64,000 bases of DNA, taken from Faecalicatena contorta. Its GTDB lineage: Bacteria > Bacillota > Clostridia > Lachnospirales > Lachnospiraceae. Location of the stretch: assembly GCF_003149105.1 (NCBI RefSeq), contig NZ_QGDS01000006.1, positions 186,001 to 250,000 on the forward strand, read 5' to 3'. Of this stretch, positions 1 to 7,696 are shown one piece after another (positions within the stretch are counted from its first letter, which is position 1; each line of letters begins with the position of its first letter). Both the position numbers and the translations under genes were made by a program. The notes under the pieces are model-generated. The model saw only the letters and a list, made by a program, of their open reading frames with translations, was not told where the DNA came from and searched no databases.

Positions 1-1
1 G

Positions 2-610
2 GCAATACGTGAGAATAAGGATACTTTGGATGAAAATACACGTGATAAGCTGAATACAGATATACAGGAAGAAGCTCAATGGCTTATACGAATGGTAGAA
101 AATCTCCTGTCGGTGACCAGAATAAATGAGGGAGAATCCAAGGTTACCAAGAGTCCTGAGGCATCGGAAGAAGTAGTGGCGGAGGCAGTCAGCCGGATTA
201 AAAAAAGGTTTCCTGATCACAAAATTGATGTTTCTGTGCCGGATGAATTGCTGGAAGTTCCTATGGACGGTACCTTAATTGCACAAGTGTTGATTAACCT
301 GCTTGAAAATGCAATCAAGCACTCCCCCAGCACTGCTCCCGTTGAGGTTATTTTAAAAAAGAACGAAAATTTAGCCGTATTTGAGGTGCTTGACTATGGA
401 AAGGGAATCGCGGACGAGGATTTTCCTTATCTTTTTACAAGTTATGTTCCCAACGGCAATAAGAGCCCGGACTTTTCCCGGGGAATGGGAATTGGCCTGT
501 CCATCTGTATGACCATCATAAAGGCACACAATGGGACAATGGAAGCCGGTAACCGCAAAGAGGGCGGTGCTGTATTTAAATTTACACTGCCGCTGGAAGG
601 AAGTGAATAA
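2..610 (+). CDS. KdpD-like sensor histidine kinase, C-terminal part (5' end outside window)
   Basis: The frame is open to the left edge, so this is the 3' end of a longer gene; the TTG at 26 is only an in-frame codon. The visible part holds the end of the dimerisation helix pair (WLIRMVENLLSVTRI) followed by the HATPase domain: N box NLLENAIKHS, G1 box DYGKGIAD, G2 box GMGIGLSI. The phospho-accepting His lies upstream of the window. It closely resembles the KdpD-like kinase at 48352-49977, which has WLINLVENLLAVTRI at the same place. The response regulator follows after 2 bases, so they form one transcription unit. The family usually responds to K+ or turgor; the ligand here cannot be told. 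Confidence 0.9.
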   Translation, partial: AIRENKDTLDENTRDKLNTDIQEEAQWLIRMVENLLSVTRINEGESKVTKSPEASEEVVAEAVSRIKKRFPDHKIDVSVPDELLEVPMDGTLIAQVLINLLENAIKHSPSTAPVEVILKKNENLAVFEVLDYGKGIADEDFPYLFTSYVPNGNKSPDFSRGMGIGLSICMTIIKAHNGTMEAGNRKEGGAVFKFTLPLEGSE

Positions 611-612
611 CT

Positions 613-1314
613 ATGATGAAACCAATGATTCTCGTTATCGAGGATGAAGAAGCAATCTGCAATTTTATAACAGCAATATTGAACTCAAATGGATATCAGG
701 TCATTAAGACTAATACAGGGAAGGAAGGGATTTCCATTGCGGCATCTTATTCTCCGGATGTGATTCTTCTGGATCTTGGCCTGCCTGACATAGACGGTGT
801 GGAGGTACTAAAAAGTATCCGGGAATGGTCTAAGATACCGGTTGTGGTAGTCTCCGCGCGGGGACACGAGCGGGAAAAAGTAGAAGCGCTTGATTTAGGA
901 GCTGATGATTATATTGTAAAACCCTTTGGCACCTCAGAGCTTCTTGCCAGAATCCGGACAGCACTGCGTCATAGTCCTCAAAGCATGGGAACTGAAGCCC
1001 GGGGTGAGGAGAAAATAACTGTTGGGGAGCTTGAAATTGACTACAGAAAACGGTCGGTTTTTCTTGCAGGAAAGGCGGTGCATCTGACGCCGGTTGAGTA
1101 TAAAATCATGGCCCTTCTATTCAAAAATGCAGGGAAGGTTCTGACCCATGACTATATTATGAGGGAAGTATGGGGATTGTATGCCGGAGACAGCCACACA
1201 CTTCGCGTTAATATGGCAAATATCCGAAGGAAAATTGAGTCAAATCCCGGTGTACCTAAATATATTTTAACGGAGATGGGAGTAGGATACCGGATGGTTG
1301 AGGAACTGTACTAA
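613..1314 (+). CDS. kdpE: KdpE-like OmpR-family response regulator
   Basis: 233 aa, the usual length for an OmpR/PhoB regulator. N-terminal receiver domain with the acidic pair (IEDEE), phospho-acceptor Asp in ILLDLGLPDIDG and the conserved Lys in DDYIVKPFG. C-terminal winged helix from about residue 130 (LTPVEYKIMALL, HTLRVNMANIRRKIE, GVGYRMVE). It starts 2 bases after the kinase gene, with GGAAGGAAG inside the kinase 3' end as ribosome site. Established role: cytoplasmic DNA-binding partner of the kinase, classically controlling K+ uptake genes. It is distinct from the second KdpE-like gene at 49970. The gene symbol rests on similarity; any kdpFABC genes would lie outside the window. Confidence 0.88.
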   Translation: MMKPMILVIEDEEAICNFITAILNSNGYQVIKTNTGKEGISIAASYSPDVILLDLGLPDIDGVEVLKSIREWSKIPVVVVSARGHEREKVEALDLGADDYIVKPFGTSELLARIRTALRHSPQSMGTEARGEEKITVGELEIDYRKRSVFLAGKAVHLTPVEYKIMALLFKNAGKVLTHDYIMREVWGLYAGDSHTLRVNMANIRRKIESNPGVPKYILTEMGVGYRMVEELY

Positions 1315-1396
1315 GGAAGTACGGCGTATGAACGGGCATGACAAAGCTGTGTGACCGCAAATGGATGAAAGGTATCCGGAAAAAAGAAAGGTCCAG

Positions 1397-1435
1397 CTCC
1401 AAAACAATGTCAGGCCTTCAGATATTGTTTTGGAG
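1397..1435. terminator. Hairpin between convergent kdpE and araC genes
   Basis: A perfect 12-bp stem (CTCCAAAACAAT at 1397-1408 and its complement at 1424-1435) encloses a 15-base loop. On the minus strand it is followed by a T-rich stretch (TTTCTTTTTT), so it looks like the terminator of the AraC gene, whose stop codon lies inside the stem-loop. It may also stop kdpE transcription from the left, although the T run on the plus strand is weaker. Confidence 0.7.
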
Positions 1436-2258
1436 TTGTACCTTTATACTTTTTAAAGGTCTTTATAAAGTAGCTCAGATCATTGAAGCCGGAATTGTAT
1501 GCCACTTCGGTGATAGACTGGTCCGTTGTGAGAAGCTGATAGCAGGCACGTTCTATCCGGTAATAATTCAGGTAATCCACAGGTGTGCGGTGTGTCATTT
1601 CCTGAAAAAAGCGGCAGAAGTATTTGGGGGACATATGAACAATATCTGACATCTCTTTCAGTGAAAGCTGGGTGTGATAGGAAGACTCCATAAATTCCAG
1701 CGCAGTTTTAAGCTGGATGATACGCCGGTGGTTTCTGGGAGGGCTTGCAGGAGCCGGATTATAATAATTTTTGGAAAAAATAATTCCAATCAGTTGATAC
1801 AGGGTGCCCAGTACAGACAACTGATATCCCTCTCTTTTGGAAGTGATGGCATCAAACATGGACCAGACTGTTTGGTGGATATCGTTATAAGTCTCCGGGT
1901 AAACGTAAATAAGCTCCACCTCATGGTCAATAATCTGGCGGATGAGCTTGCAGCAGGAGTCATTTTTATTCATTAACATATTCATATCGAAGACGATACA
2001 TTCATAAGTACAGTCTCTTGGAGCTCCGGCATGAAGGGCACCTGCAGGAATAATAATAGAAGATCCCTGTGAAACAGTGTATTCCTGATCATCTATGGAA
2101 AGGTGGAAAGTCCCTTTTAAAATACGGATGATTTCAAATTCCACGTGCCAGTGGAAGGACATAATGTATTGCGGATGTGTGGGGGAAATATGATGAAATT
2201 CCAATGGAAAGTCAGCAGTGCCCCTCTGCCAGCTTTCCCGGTAATTGACATATTGCAT
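1410..2258 (-). CDS. AraC-family transcriptional regulator (next to fucose genes)
   Basis: 282 aa. The N-terminal half is a cupin-type ligand-binding domain (SFHWHVEFEIIRILKG, IIIPAGALHAG). The C-terminal half carries two AraC helix-turn-helix motifs (LSLKEMSDIVHMSPKYFCRFFQE and the signature around SITEVAYNSGFNDLSYFIKTFKKYKGTTP). AAGGAG sits just ahead of the ATG. The gene diverges from the kinase-fucI-fucU operon across a 152-base region containing a dyad, so control of fucose use is the natural inference, comparable to RhaS/RhaR-type control. The effector sugar is unproven. Confidence 0.88.
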   Translation of the reverse strand: MQYVNYRESWQRGTADFPLEFHHISPTHPQYIMSFHWHVEFEIIRILKGTFHLSIDDQEYTVSQGSSIIIPAGALHAGAPRDCTYECIVFDMNMLMNKNDSCCKLIRQIIDHEVELIYVYPETYNDIHQTVWSMFDAITSKREGYQLSVLGTLYQLIGIIFSKNYYNPAPASPPRNHRRIIQLKTALEFMESSYHTQLSLKEMSDIVHMSPKYFCRFFQEMTHRTPVDYLNYYRIERACYQLLTTDQSITEVAYNSGFNDLSYFIKTFKKYKGTTPKQYLKA

Positions 2259-2280
2259 AAATCTCCTTTATGTGAATATT

Positions 2281-2339
2281 GTTATATTTTTTACCATTAT
2301 AGCACAAGTATCTTTTGAGGGACAATGGTAAAATATAAC
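2281..2339. promoter_or_regulatory. Divergent control region with inverted half-sites
   Basis: Between araC and the fucose kinase, GTTATATTTTTTACCATT (2281-2298) is mirrored by AATGGTAAAATATAAC (2324-2339), a dyad with 25 bases between the arms. Each arm contains a -10-like TAAAAT or its complement, so the arms may overlap the two divergent promoters or bind the AraC protein. A second hairpin (AAGCGGAT...ATCCGCTT, about 2364-2386) precedes the ribosome site of the kinase gene. Role inferred from position only. Confidence 0.5.
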
Positions 2340-2410
2340 CAATGATACGAATAACCAGCGAAGCGGATTGAAAATATCCGCTTTGCATGCGTTGATAAGG
2401 AGGAAGAAGG

Positions 2411-3889
2411 GTGAATAATGACAAGAAACAGGTGCTTGCATTTGATTTTGGAGCTTCTAGCGGACGTGCCATTCTGGGAACCCTGGAAGACGGGAAAATA
2501 TGCATGAAAGAGGTACACCGTTTTTCAAATGACCCGGTTATCGTTGGAAAGACAATGTACTGGGACACATTGAGACAGTTTTTTGAGATAAAACAGGGTA
2601 TTATTAAAGCAAAAAAACAGGGTGGTTTTGAAAGTATTGGAATTGATACATGGGGTGTCGACTTTGGTCTTTTGGATGAACACGGGGTATTGCTGGAAAG
2701 CGCCATACATTACCGGGATGACAGGACACTTGGAATGCAGGAGGAAGTATTTAAGAAAGTTCCCAAAGCTGAATTATATGATATGACAGGAAACCAGTTT
2801 GAGAATTTTAATACGGTATTTCAGCTTTATGCATTAGCACAGAAGAGACCCTGGATTCTGGAGAGGGCGGACAAGTTTTTGCTGACACCGGATTTATTTA
2901 ACTACTTCCTGACAGGAGAGAAGAAGGCAGAGTACACCATGGCTACAACCACGCAGCTCATGGACGCAAGGAATAAGGAGTGGTCTGCTGAGATTCTGAA
3001 TGGACTTGGGATTCCAACAGACATTTTCCCGGAGATTGTCCCCAGTGGTACAGTAGTGGGTGCTTTGAGTGAGGATATATGTGAAGAGCTTGGTGTACAG
3101 CCGGCAAAAGTAATTGCGGTTGCAAGTCATGATACGCAAAGTGCTGTAGTAGCTGTACCGACACAGGAGGAAGATTTCATATTCATAAGCTGCGGAACAT
3201 GGAGCCTGTTTGGAACCGAACTAAGGGCACCGGTTATCGGAGAAAAATCTCTGGAGTGCAATGTAAGCAATGAAGGCGGCTACGGTAATACCACCACATT
3301 ATTGAAAAACATCAGTGGGCTGTGGCTTGCGCAGGAAAGCAGAAGACAGTGGATCCGGGAAGGCCAGGAATATTCCTTTGGGGAGTTAGAGCAGATGGCT
3401 ATGCAGGCTGAACCTTTCCAGAGCTTTGTTGACCCTGATGCGCCGGAATTTATTCCAGCAGGAAATATACCGGAGCGTATCCGGAAATTCTGTGAAAGGA
3501 CAGGACAGAAAGTTCCGGAGACAGTGGGTGAGATTATGTGCTGTATTAATCAGAGTCTGGCGCTGAAATACAGATATGCACTGGAGCAGATTGAAGCATG
3601 TACCGGAAAGCATTATCTGACCATCCATATGATTGGCGGAGGAATCCAGAGTAAGCTGCTGTGCCGGATGACTGCAGGAGCCAACGGACGTAAAGTGATT
3701 GCAGGACCGGTAGAAGCAACGGCACTTGGAAATATTGCAGTGCAGTTTATGTCTCTTGGAGAAATTAAGGACATGAGTGAGGCAAGGCAGATTATTGCAA
3801 ATTCAGAAAAAACGTATGAGTACATTCCCAAGGACAGCGAAAAGTGGGATGCAGCATATGAAAAATTTAAAAAAATTATTCAAAAATAA
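2411..3889 (+). CDS. FGGY-family sugar kinase, rhamnulokinase type (probable L-fuculokinase)
   Basis: 492 aa with the FGGY layout: N-terminal ATPase lobe ([15 protein letters not shown], near residues 8-22), substrate segment [15 protein letters not shown], second lobe with [12 protein letters not shown] and [11 protein letters not shown], and the C-terminal adenosine motif [16 protein letters not shown]. The sequence is of the RhaB/rhamnulokinase type, but the adjacent fucI and fucU genes point to ATP-dependent phosphorylation of L-fuculose; L-rhamnulose cannot be excluded. The start is GTG at 2411 behind AAGGAGGAAGAAGG. The fucI ribosome site overlaps its stop codon, so translation is probably coupled. 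Confidence 0.9.
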   Translation: MNNDKKQVLAFDFGASSGRAILGTLEDGKICMKEVHRFSNDPVIVGKTMYWDTLRQFFEIKQGIIKAKKQGGFESIGIDTWGVDFGLLDEHGVLLESAIHYRDDRTLGMQEEVFKKVPKAELYDMTGNQFENFNTVFQLYALAQKRPWILERADKFLLTPDLFNYFLTGEKKAEYTMATTTQLMDARNKEWSAEILNGLGIPTDIFPEIVPSGTVVGALSEDICEELGVQPAKVIAVASHDTQSAVVAVPTQEEDFIFISCGTWSLFGTELRAPVIGEKSLECNVSNEGGYGNTTTLLKNISGLWLAQESRRQWIREGQEYSFGELEQMAMQAEPFQSFVDPDAPEFIPAGNIPERIRKFCERTGQKVPETVGEIMCCINQSLALKYRYALEQIEACTGKHYLTIHMIGGGIQSKLLCRMTAGANGRKVIAGPVEATALGNIAVQFMSLGEIKDMSEARQIIANSEKTYEYIPKDSEKWDAAYEKFKKIIQK

Positions 3890-3903
3890 GGAGGAAACAA
3901 ATC

Positions 3904-5709
3904 ATGGCAGAATCAAGGCTTATCGGAAGCTATCCGGTAATCGGTATCAGACCTACTATTGACGGAAGAAGAGGAGTACTTAAAGTACGCGAATCTTTGG
4001 AAGAGCAGACCATGAACATGGCAAAATCTGCTGCAAAGTTATTTGAAGAAAATCTGAAGTATTCAAACGGAGAACCTGTAAAGGTTGTTATTGCTGATAC
4101 CACAATTGGACGTGTTGCAGAAGCTGCTGCATGTGCAGATAAGTTCAGAAAAGAAGGCGTTGACATTACAGTCACTGTAACACCTTGCTGGTGCTATGGT
4201 GCAGAGACAATGGATATGGACCCGCAGACCATCAAGGCTGTATGGGGATTCAACGGAACAGAAAGACCGGGTGCAGTTTATCTTGCCTCCGTACTGGCTA
4301 CACATACACAAAAAGGACTTCCGGCATTTGGGATCTACGGCCATGATGTTCAGGAAGCTGATGACACAGAAATTCCTTGTGATGTAAAAGAAAAGTTATT
4401 GAGATTCGGACGTTCTGCTGTTGCAGCAGCAACAATGAGAGGTAAATCTTATCTGCAGATTGGTTCTATCTGTATGGGAATCGGCGGGTCTATTATTGAT
4501 CCTGCATTTATCGAAGAATATCTTGGTATGCGTGTGGAATCTGTAGATGAAGTAGAAATCATCCGCCGTATGACAGAAGGAATCTATGATGAAGCAGAAT
4601 ATCAAAAAGCTCTTGCATGGACAAAAGAAAAATGCAAGGAAGGCTTTGACAAGAATCCTGAAGAGCGTCAAAAAACCAGAGAGCAGAAAGACTCTGATTG
4701 GGAATTCGTAGTAAAAATGATGTGCATCATCAAAGATATGATGAACGGCAATCCAAACCTGCCGGATGGAGCCGAGGAAGAAAGAGTAGGACACAATGCT
4801 CTGGCAGCAGGCTTCCAGGGACAGAGGCAGTGGACAGACTTCTATCCGAACTGCGATTTTGCAGAGGCTATGCTTGCTACATCCTTTGACTGGAACGGAG
4901 CAAGAGAACCTTATGTTCTGGCAACGGAGAACGATGTTCTGAACGGACTTGGAATGATGTTCACAAAGCTGCTTACCAACTCTGCACCTATTTTTGCGGA
5001 TGTTCGTACTTATTGGAGCCCGGATGCTGTAAAGAAGGCAGCAGGAGGTTATGAGCTGGAAGGCTATGCAAAAGAATCTGACGGATTCATCCATCTGATT
5101 AACTCAGGTGCAGCATGTCTGGATGCAAACGGACAGGCAAAAGATGCAGACGGAAACGGATGCATGAAGCCATGGTATGAGGTGACAGAAGCAGACCAGG
5201 AAGCAATATTGAATGCTACAACATGGAACTATGCAGACCTTGGATATTTCAGAGGAGGCGGATATTCCTCCAGATTTGTGACAGAAGCAGAGATGCCTGT
5301 AACAATGATTCGTCTGAACCTTGTGAAGAACTTAGGACCAATGCTTCAGATTGCTGAAGGCTGGACCGTAAAACTTCCGGATGAGGTAACAGATGTACTT
5401 TGGAAGAGAACAGACTATACATGGCCATGTACATGGTTTGCACCAAGAATGACAGGTAAGGGTGCATTTACATCTGCTTATGATGTAATGAATAGCTGGG
5501 GGGCTAACCACGGTGCAATCAGCTATGGACATATTGGAGCTGATTTGATTACACTTTGCTCTATGCTGAGAATTCCGGTAGCAATGCATAATGTTCCGGA
5601 GGAGAAAATCTTCAGACCTACATCCTGGAACGCATTCGGACAGGATAAGGAAGGCCAGGATTACAGAGCGTGCCAGGCATATGGACCGCTGTACAAATCC
5701 ATCAGATAG
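3904..5709 (+). CDS. fucI: L-fucose isomerase
   Basis: 601 aa, the normal length for FucI. It begins with the family N terminus ([21 protein letters not shown]) and contains typical stretches such as [30 protein letters not shown] and the C-terminal [23 protein letters not shown]. Established reaction: Mn2+-dependent conversion of L-fucose to L-fuculose in the cytoplasm; the enzyme also accepts D-arabinose. AAGGAGG precedes the ATG. It follows the kinase by 14 bases and precedes fucU, giving a compact fucose operon. No transporter or fuculose-phosphate aldolase accompanies it. Confidence 0.96.
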   Translation: MAESRLIGSYPVIGIRPTIDGRRGVLKVRESLEEQTMNMAKSAAKLFEENLKYSNGEPVKVVIADTTIGRVAEAAACADKFRKEGVDITVTVTPCWCYGAETMDMDPQTIKAVWGFNGTERPGAVYLASVLATHTQKGLPAFGIYGHDVQEADDTEIPCDVKEKLLRFGRSAVAAATMRGKSYLQIGSICMGIGGSIIDPAFIEEYLGMRVESVDEVEIIRRMTEGIYDEAEYQKALAWTKEKCKEGFDKNPEERQKTREQKDSDWEFVVKMMCIIKDMMNGNPNLPDGAEEERVGHNALAAGFQGQRQWTDFYPNCDFAEAMLATSFDWNGAREPYVLATENDVLNGLGMMFTKLLTNSAPIFADVRTYWSPDAVKKAAGGYELEGYAKESDGFIHLINSGAACLDANGQAKDADGNGCMKPWYEVTEADQEAILNATTWNYADLGYFRGGGYSSRFVTEAEMPVTMIRLNLVKNLGPMLQIAEGWTVKLPDEVTDVLWKRTDYTWPCTWFAPRMTGKGAFTSAYDVMNSWGANHGAISYGHIGADLITLCSMLRIPVAMHNVPEEKIFRPTSWNAFGQDKEGQDYRACQAYGPLYKSIR

Positions 5710-5731
5710 TATATATTATTTTTAAGAGGGC

Positions 5732-5758
5732 AGGGTTGAAAGAGAATCTTTCAACCTT
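5732..5758. promoter_or_regulatory. Intercistronic hairpin between fucI and fucU
   Basis: A stem of about 12 bp (AGGGTTGAAAGA / TCTTTCAACCTT) with a GAA loop lies between fucI and fucU. It lacks a following T run, so it is more likely an mRNA-stability or processing hairpin than a strong terminator. Confidence 0.5.
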
Positions 5759-5779
5759 GTCTTACATAAGGAGGCAAAT

Positions 5780-6220
5780 ATGTTAAAAGGAATTCCATCA
5801 ATTTTATCACCTGAATTATTAAAAGTATTATGCGAGATGGGCCACAGTGACAGACTTGTTATCTCTGACGGGAATTTTCCGTCAGAATCTATGGGCCGGG
5901 ATGCAATCGTAATCCGCTGCGACGGACATGGTGTGCCGGAAATACTGGAGGCAATCCTCAAGGTTTTTCCATTGGATACTTATGTTGAAAAACCAATGAA
6001 TCTAATGGAAGTTATGCCGGGAGACCATGTAGAGACACCTATCTGGGACACATATAAGGAAATCGTTTCAAAATATGATGAAAGAGGTGCGGAAGCTGTC
6101 GGAAACATAGAACGCTTCAAGTTCTATGATGAATCAAGGACAGCTTATGCAATTGTTGCTACAAGTGAAAAAGCACTTTATGCAAATATTATGCTGCAAA
6201 AAGGTGTGGTGGCCGAATAA
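5780..6220 (+). CDS. fucU: L-fucose mutarotase (RbsD/FucU family)
   Basis: 146 aa, typical for FucU. It starts with LKGIPSILSPELLKVLCEMGHSD, including the GHSD motif with the catalytic His region, and ends with YANIMLQKGVV, the conserved C-terminal Tyr/Asn motif. Established role: interconversion of alpha and beta anomers of L-fucose, feeding FucI. Strong AAGGAGG ahead of the ATG. A second, divergent paralogue lies at 44026-44454 in another sugar locus. Confidence 0.93.
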   Translation: MLKGIPSILSPELLKVLCEMGHSDRLVISDGNFPSESMGRDAIVIRCDGHGVPEILEAILKVFPLDTYVEKPMNLMEVMPGDHVETPIWDTYKEIVSKYDERGAEAVGNIERFKFYDESRTAYAIVATSEKALYANIMLQKGVVAE

Positions 6221-6247
6221 CAAAATAAAATGTCAGTAGAACTTTAA

Positions 6248-6276
6248 TTGCCAATATGATATCATCGTTATATATA
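6248..6276 (+). promoter_or_regulatory. Promoter of the sucrose LacI-type regulator, with palindrome in spacer
   Basis: TTGCCA (6248-6253), a 17-base spacer and TATATA (6271-6276) form a good sigma-A promoter ahead of the LacI-family gene. The spacer holds the perfect 10-bp palindrome ATGATATCAT (6256-6265), a candidate autoregulatory site. Confidence 0.6.
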
Positions 6277-6305
6277 ACATTAGAGATAAACGAGGAACAT
6301 AGGTT

Positions 6306-7286
6306 ATGACAATCACAGAGATTGCAAAGATGGCAGGAGTTTCTGTATCTGCCGTTTCGAGATACCTGAATGACGGGTATATCAGCGATGAGAAAAGAAA
6401 AAAGATTAAAGCGGTTATTGATAAAACGGGATACAAGCCATCTAAGCAGGCGCAGATTTTAAGGACGAAAAAATCAAAGGTAATTGGAGTAATCCTGCCC
6501 AAAATCAGTTCGGAATCCATTGCCAGGGTAGCTGACGGCATCAGCTCGGTACTTTCGAAAGCGGGGTATCAGATGCTTCTGGCAAGTACGGAGAATAATC
6601 CCAAGAAAGAGATTGAATATCTGAATCTCCTGCAGAATAACCCGGTAGATGGGATTTTGTTCTCGGCATCGGTTTATGATAAGATGCACCAGGAATCGCT
6701 GAAAAAGCTGAATATACCTGTAGTGGTCATCAGCCAGCAGTTTGATGGGTTTGCCTGTGTCTATCATGATGACTATGGTGCGGCAAAGGCAATGACAAAG
6801 CTGCTTCTTGAAAGTGGGAAAAAGAAGGTTGCACACATGGGCGTCATCCAAAGTGATGAGGCGGCAGGAAAGAGCAGGACAGAAGGCTACAAGGATGCCA
6901 TGAGAGAATATGGAATGGAAGTGTCTGCCAGTATGATGGTAACTGCCGGATTTACCATGGATGCAGGGTACGAGAGTATGCAGAAGCTCCTGAGAAAATG
7001 TCCCAGGCTGGATGGAGTGTTCTGTGCGACAGACACTTTAGCAGTAGGAGCATTGACTTGCCTAAAGGATATGGGACGTAAGGTGCCGGACGAAGTTGCG
7101 GTAGCAGGAATCGGACATAACCGGGTATCCAGAGTGGTGACACCCAGGCTTACCACAGCACATCTTTTTTACCGGACAAGTGGGATAGAGGCAGCAAATC
7201 TGCTTTTAGAGATGATAGATCATCAGGATAATATTTGCAGGCAGACAAAACTGGGATATGAGGTTATACGAGCTGAAAGCGTATAA
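6306..7286 (+). CDS. LacI-family repressor of the sucrose locus (ScrR-like)
   Basis: 326 aa. N-terminal LacI helix-turn-helix and hinge (ITEIAKMAGVSVSAVSRYLNDG, then GYKPSKQAQILRTKKS), followed by a periplasmic-binding-protein-like effector domain (VIGVILPKISSESIARVADGI ... DGVFCATDTLAVGALTCL). It has its own promoter and terminator and stands just upstream of the sucrose PTS and hydrolase genes. Two palindromes of LacI type lie in front of the PTS gene. Inference: represses sucrose uptake; the inducer is probably a phosphorylated sugar such as fructose or sucrose 6-phosphate, as in ScrR. Confidence 0.88.
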   Translation: MTITEIAKMAGVSVSAVSRYLNDGYISDEKRKKIKAVIDKTGYKPSKQAQILRTKKSKVIGVILPKISSESIARVADGISSVLSKAGYQMLLASTENNPKKEIEYLNLLQNNPVDGILFSASVYDKMHQESLKKLNIPVVVISQQFDGFACVYHDDYGAAKAMTKLLLESGKKKVAHMGVIQSDEAAGKSRTEGYKDAMREYGMEVSASMMVTAGFTMDAGYESMQKLLRKCPRLDGVFCATDTLAVGALTCLKDMGRKVPDEVAVAGIGHNRVSRVVTPRLTTAHLFYRTSGIEAANLLLEMIDHQDNICRQTKLGYEVIRAESV

Positions 7287-7300
7287 AAATTTAAGAAAAG

Positions 7301-7341
7301 GCAGAGGGTATTGTGGCAGTTCCACATATTCTCTGCTTTTT
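7301..7341 (+). terminator. Terminator of the ScrR-like gene
   Basis: The stem GCAGAGGGTATTGTGG (7301-7316) pairs, with small mismatches, with CCACATATTCTCTGC (7322-7336) and is followed by a run of seven to eight T. The T run merges with the first arm of the structured repeat that follows. Confidence 0.8.
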
Positions 7342-7470
7342 TTATACAATAGGAAACTGCGTGTTTCCTATTGTATAAAAACCTCCGGGGGATCGCACTG
7401 CGGCGTCAAGGAAGATGTTGCTATCGCAACTCAACCCAGGCGGAGAATCTCGCAAGCGAGATTCTTTCTT
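7339..7470. repeat. Structured intergenic element, copy 1 (possible ncRNA)
   Basis: About 130 bases with three hairpins. Stem 1 is a perfect 19-bp stem (7339-7357 with 7363-7381, loop TGCGT). A conserved unpaired core CCTCCGGGGG...CACTGCGGCGT follows. Stem 2 is GTTGC-TATC-GCAAC, then AACCCAGGCG. Stem 3 is AGAATCTCGC-AA-GCGAGATTCT (7444-7465) followed by a T-rich end. A second copy lies at 52282-52412. The cores are nearly identical while all three stems differ in sequence and keep pairing, which supports a folded RNA or RNA-forming mobile repeat. I do not recognise the family, and the strand is uncertain. Confidence 0.75.
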
Positions 7471-7562
7471 GATTATAATAAATATTCCTGCTCAATTTTG
7501 TGTTATACAAAGTTTGTAAAATATAGCCAAAAAATAACTTGCAAATTTGTATTATCTACCTA

Positions 7563-7590
7563 TTTACAGATAAAAAAAATATGTTAAAAT
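7563..7590 (+). promoter_or_regulatory. Promoter of the sucrose PTS operon
   Basis: TTTACA (7563-7568), a 16-base spacer and TAAAAT (7585-7590). The LacI-type palindrome at 7598-7621 covers the expected transcription start. Confidence 0.65.
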
Positions 7591-7597
7591 GTAATCA

Positions 7598-7621
7598 ATA
7601 TATGAAATCGATTTCATATAT
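7598..7621. promoter_or_regulatory. LacI-type operator 1
   Basis: Perfect 24-bp palindrome with the core TGAAATCGATTTCA, centred on CG as expected for LacI-family operators. It lies directly downstream of the -10 box of the PTS gene; the ScrR-like protein encoded upstream is the likely ligand. Confidence 0.75.
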
Positions 7622-7668
7622 AAAGATGCAAAATAACAAATAAATCAGTAAATAATATATAATATTAC

Positions 7669-7682
7669 TGATAACGTTATCA
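7669..7682. promoter_or_regulatory. LacI-type operator 2 or CcpA-like site
   Basis: Perfect palindrome TGATAACGTTATCA, again centred on CG, 60 bases downstream of operator 1. It runs into the upstream ATG at 7682, which supports the start at 7697. It could bind the ScrR-like repressor or another LacI-family protein such as CcpA. Confidence 0.65.
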
Positions 7683-7696
7683 TGAGGGAGGTCATT

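Noticed and set aside
2-1314. kdpFABC ATPase operon in the window
   Set aside because: Only the end of a kinase and its regulator are inside; any pump genes would be upstream and cannot be seen.
1338-1976. Two plus-strand open frames of 100 codons or so
   Set aside because: They are antisense to the AraC gene, which has family motifs, a ribosome site and a clear terminator.
4396-5094. 232-codon minus-strand open frame
   Set aside because: Lies wholly antisense within fucI; translation is Cys- and Phe-rich without motifs, typical of a shadow frame.
7258-7587. 109-codon plus-strand frame after the LacI gene
   Set aside because: It runs through the LacI gene end, its terminator and the structured repeat; no ribosome site.
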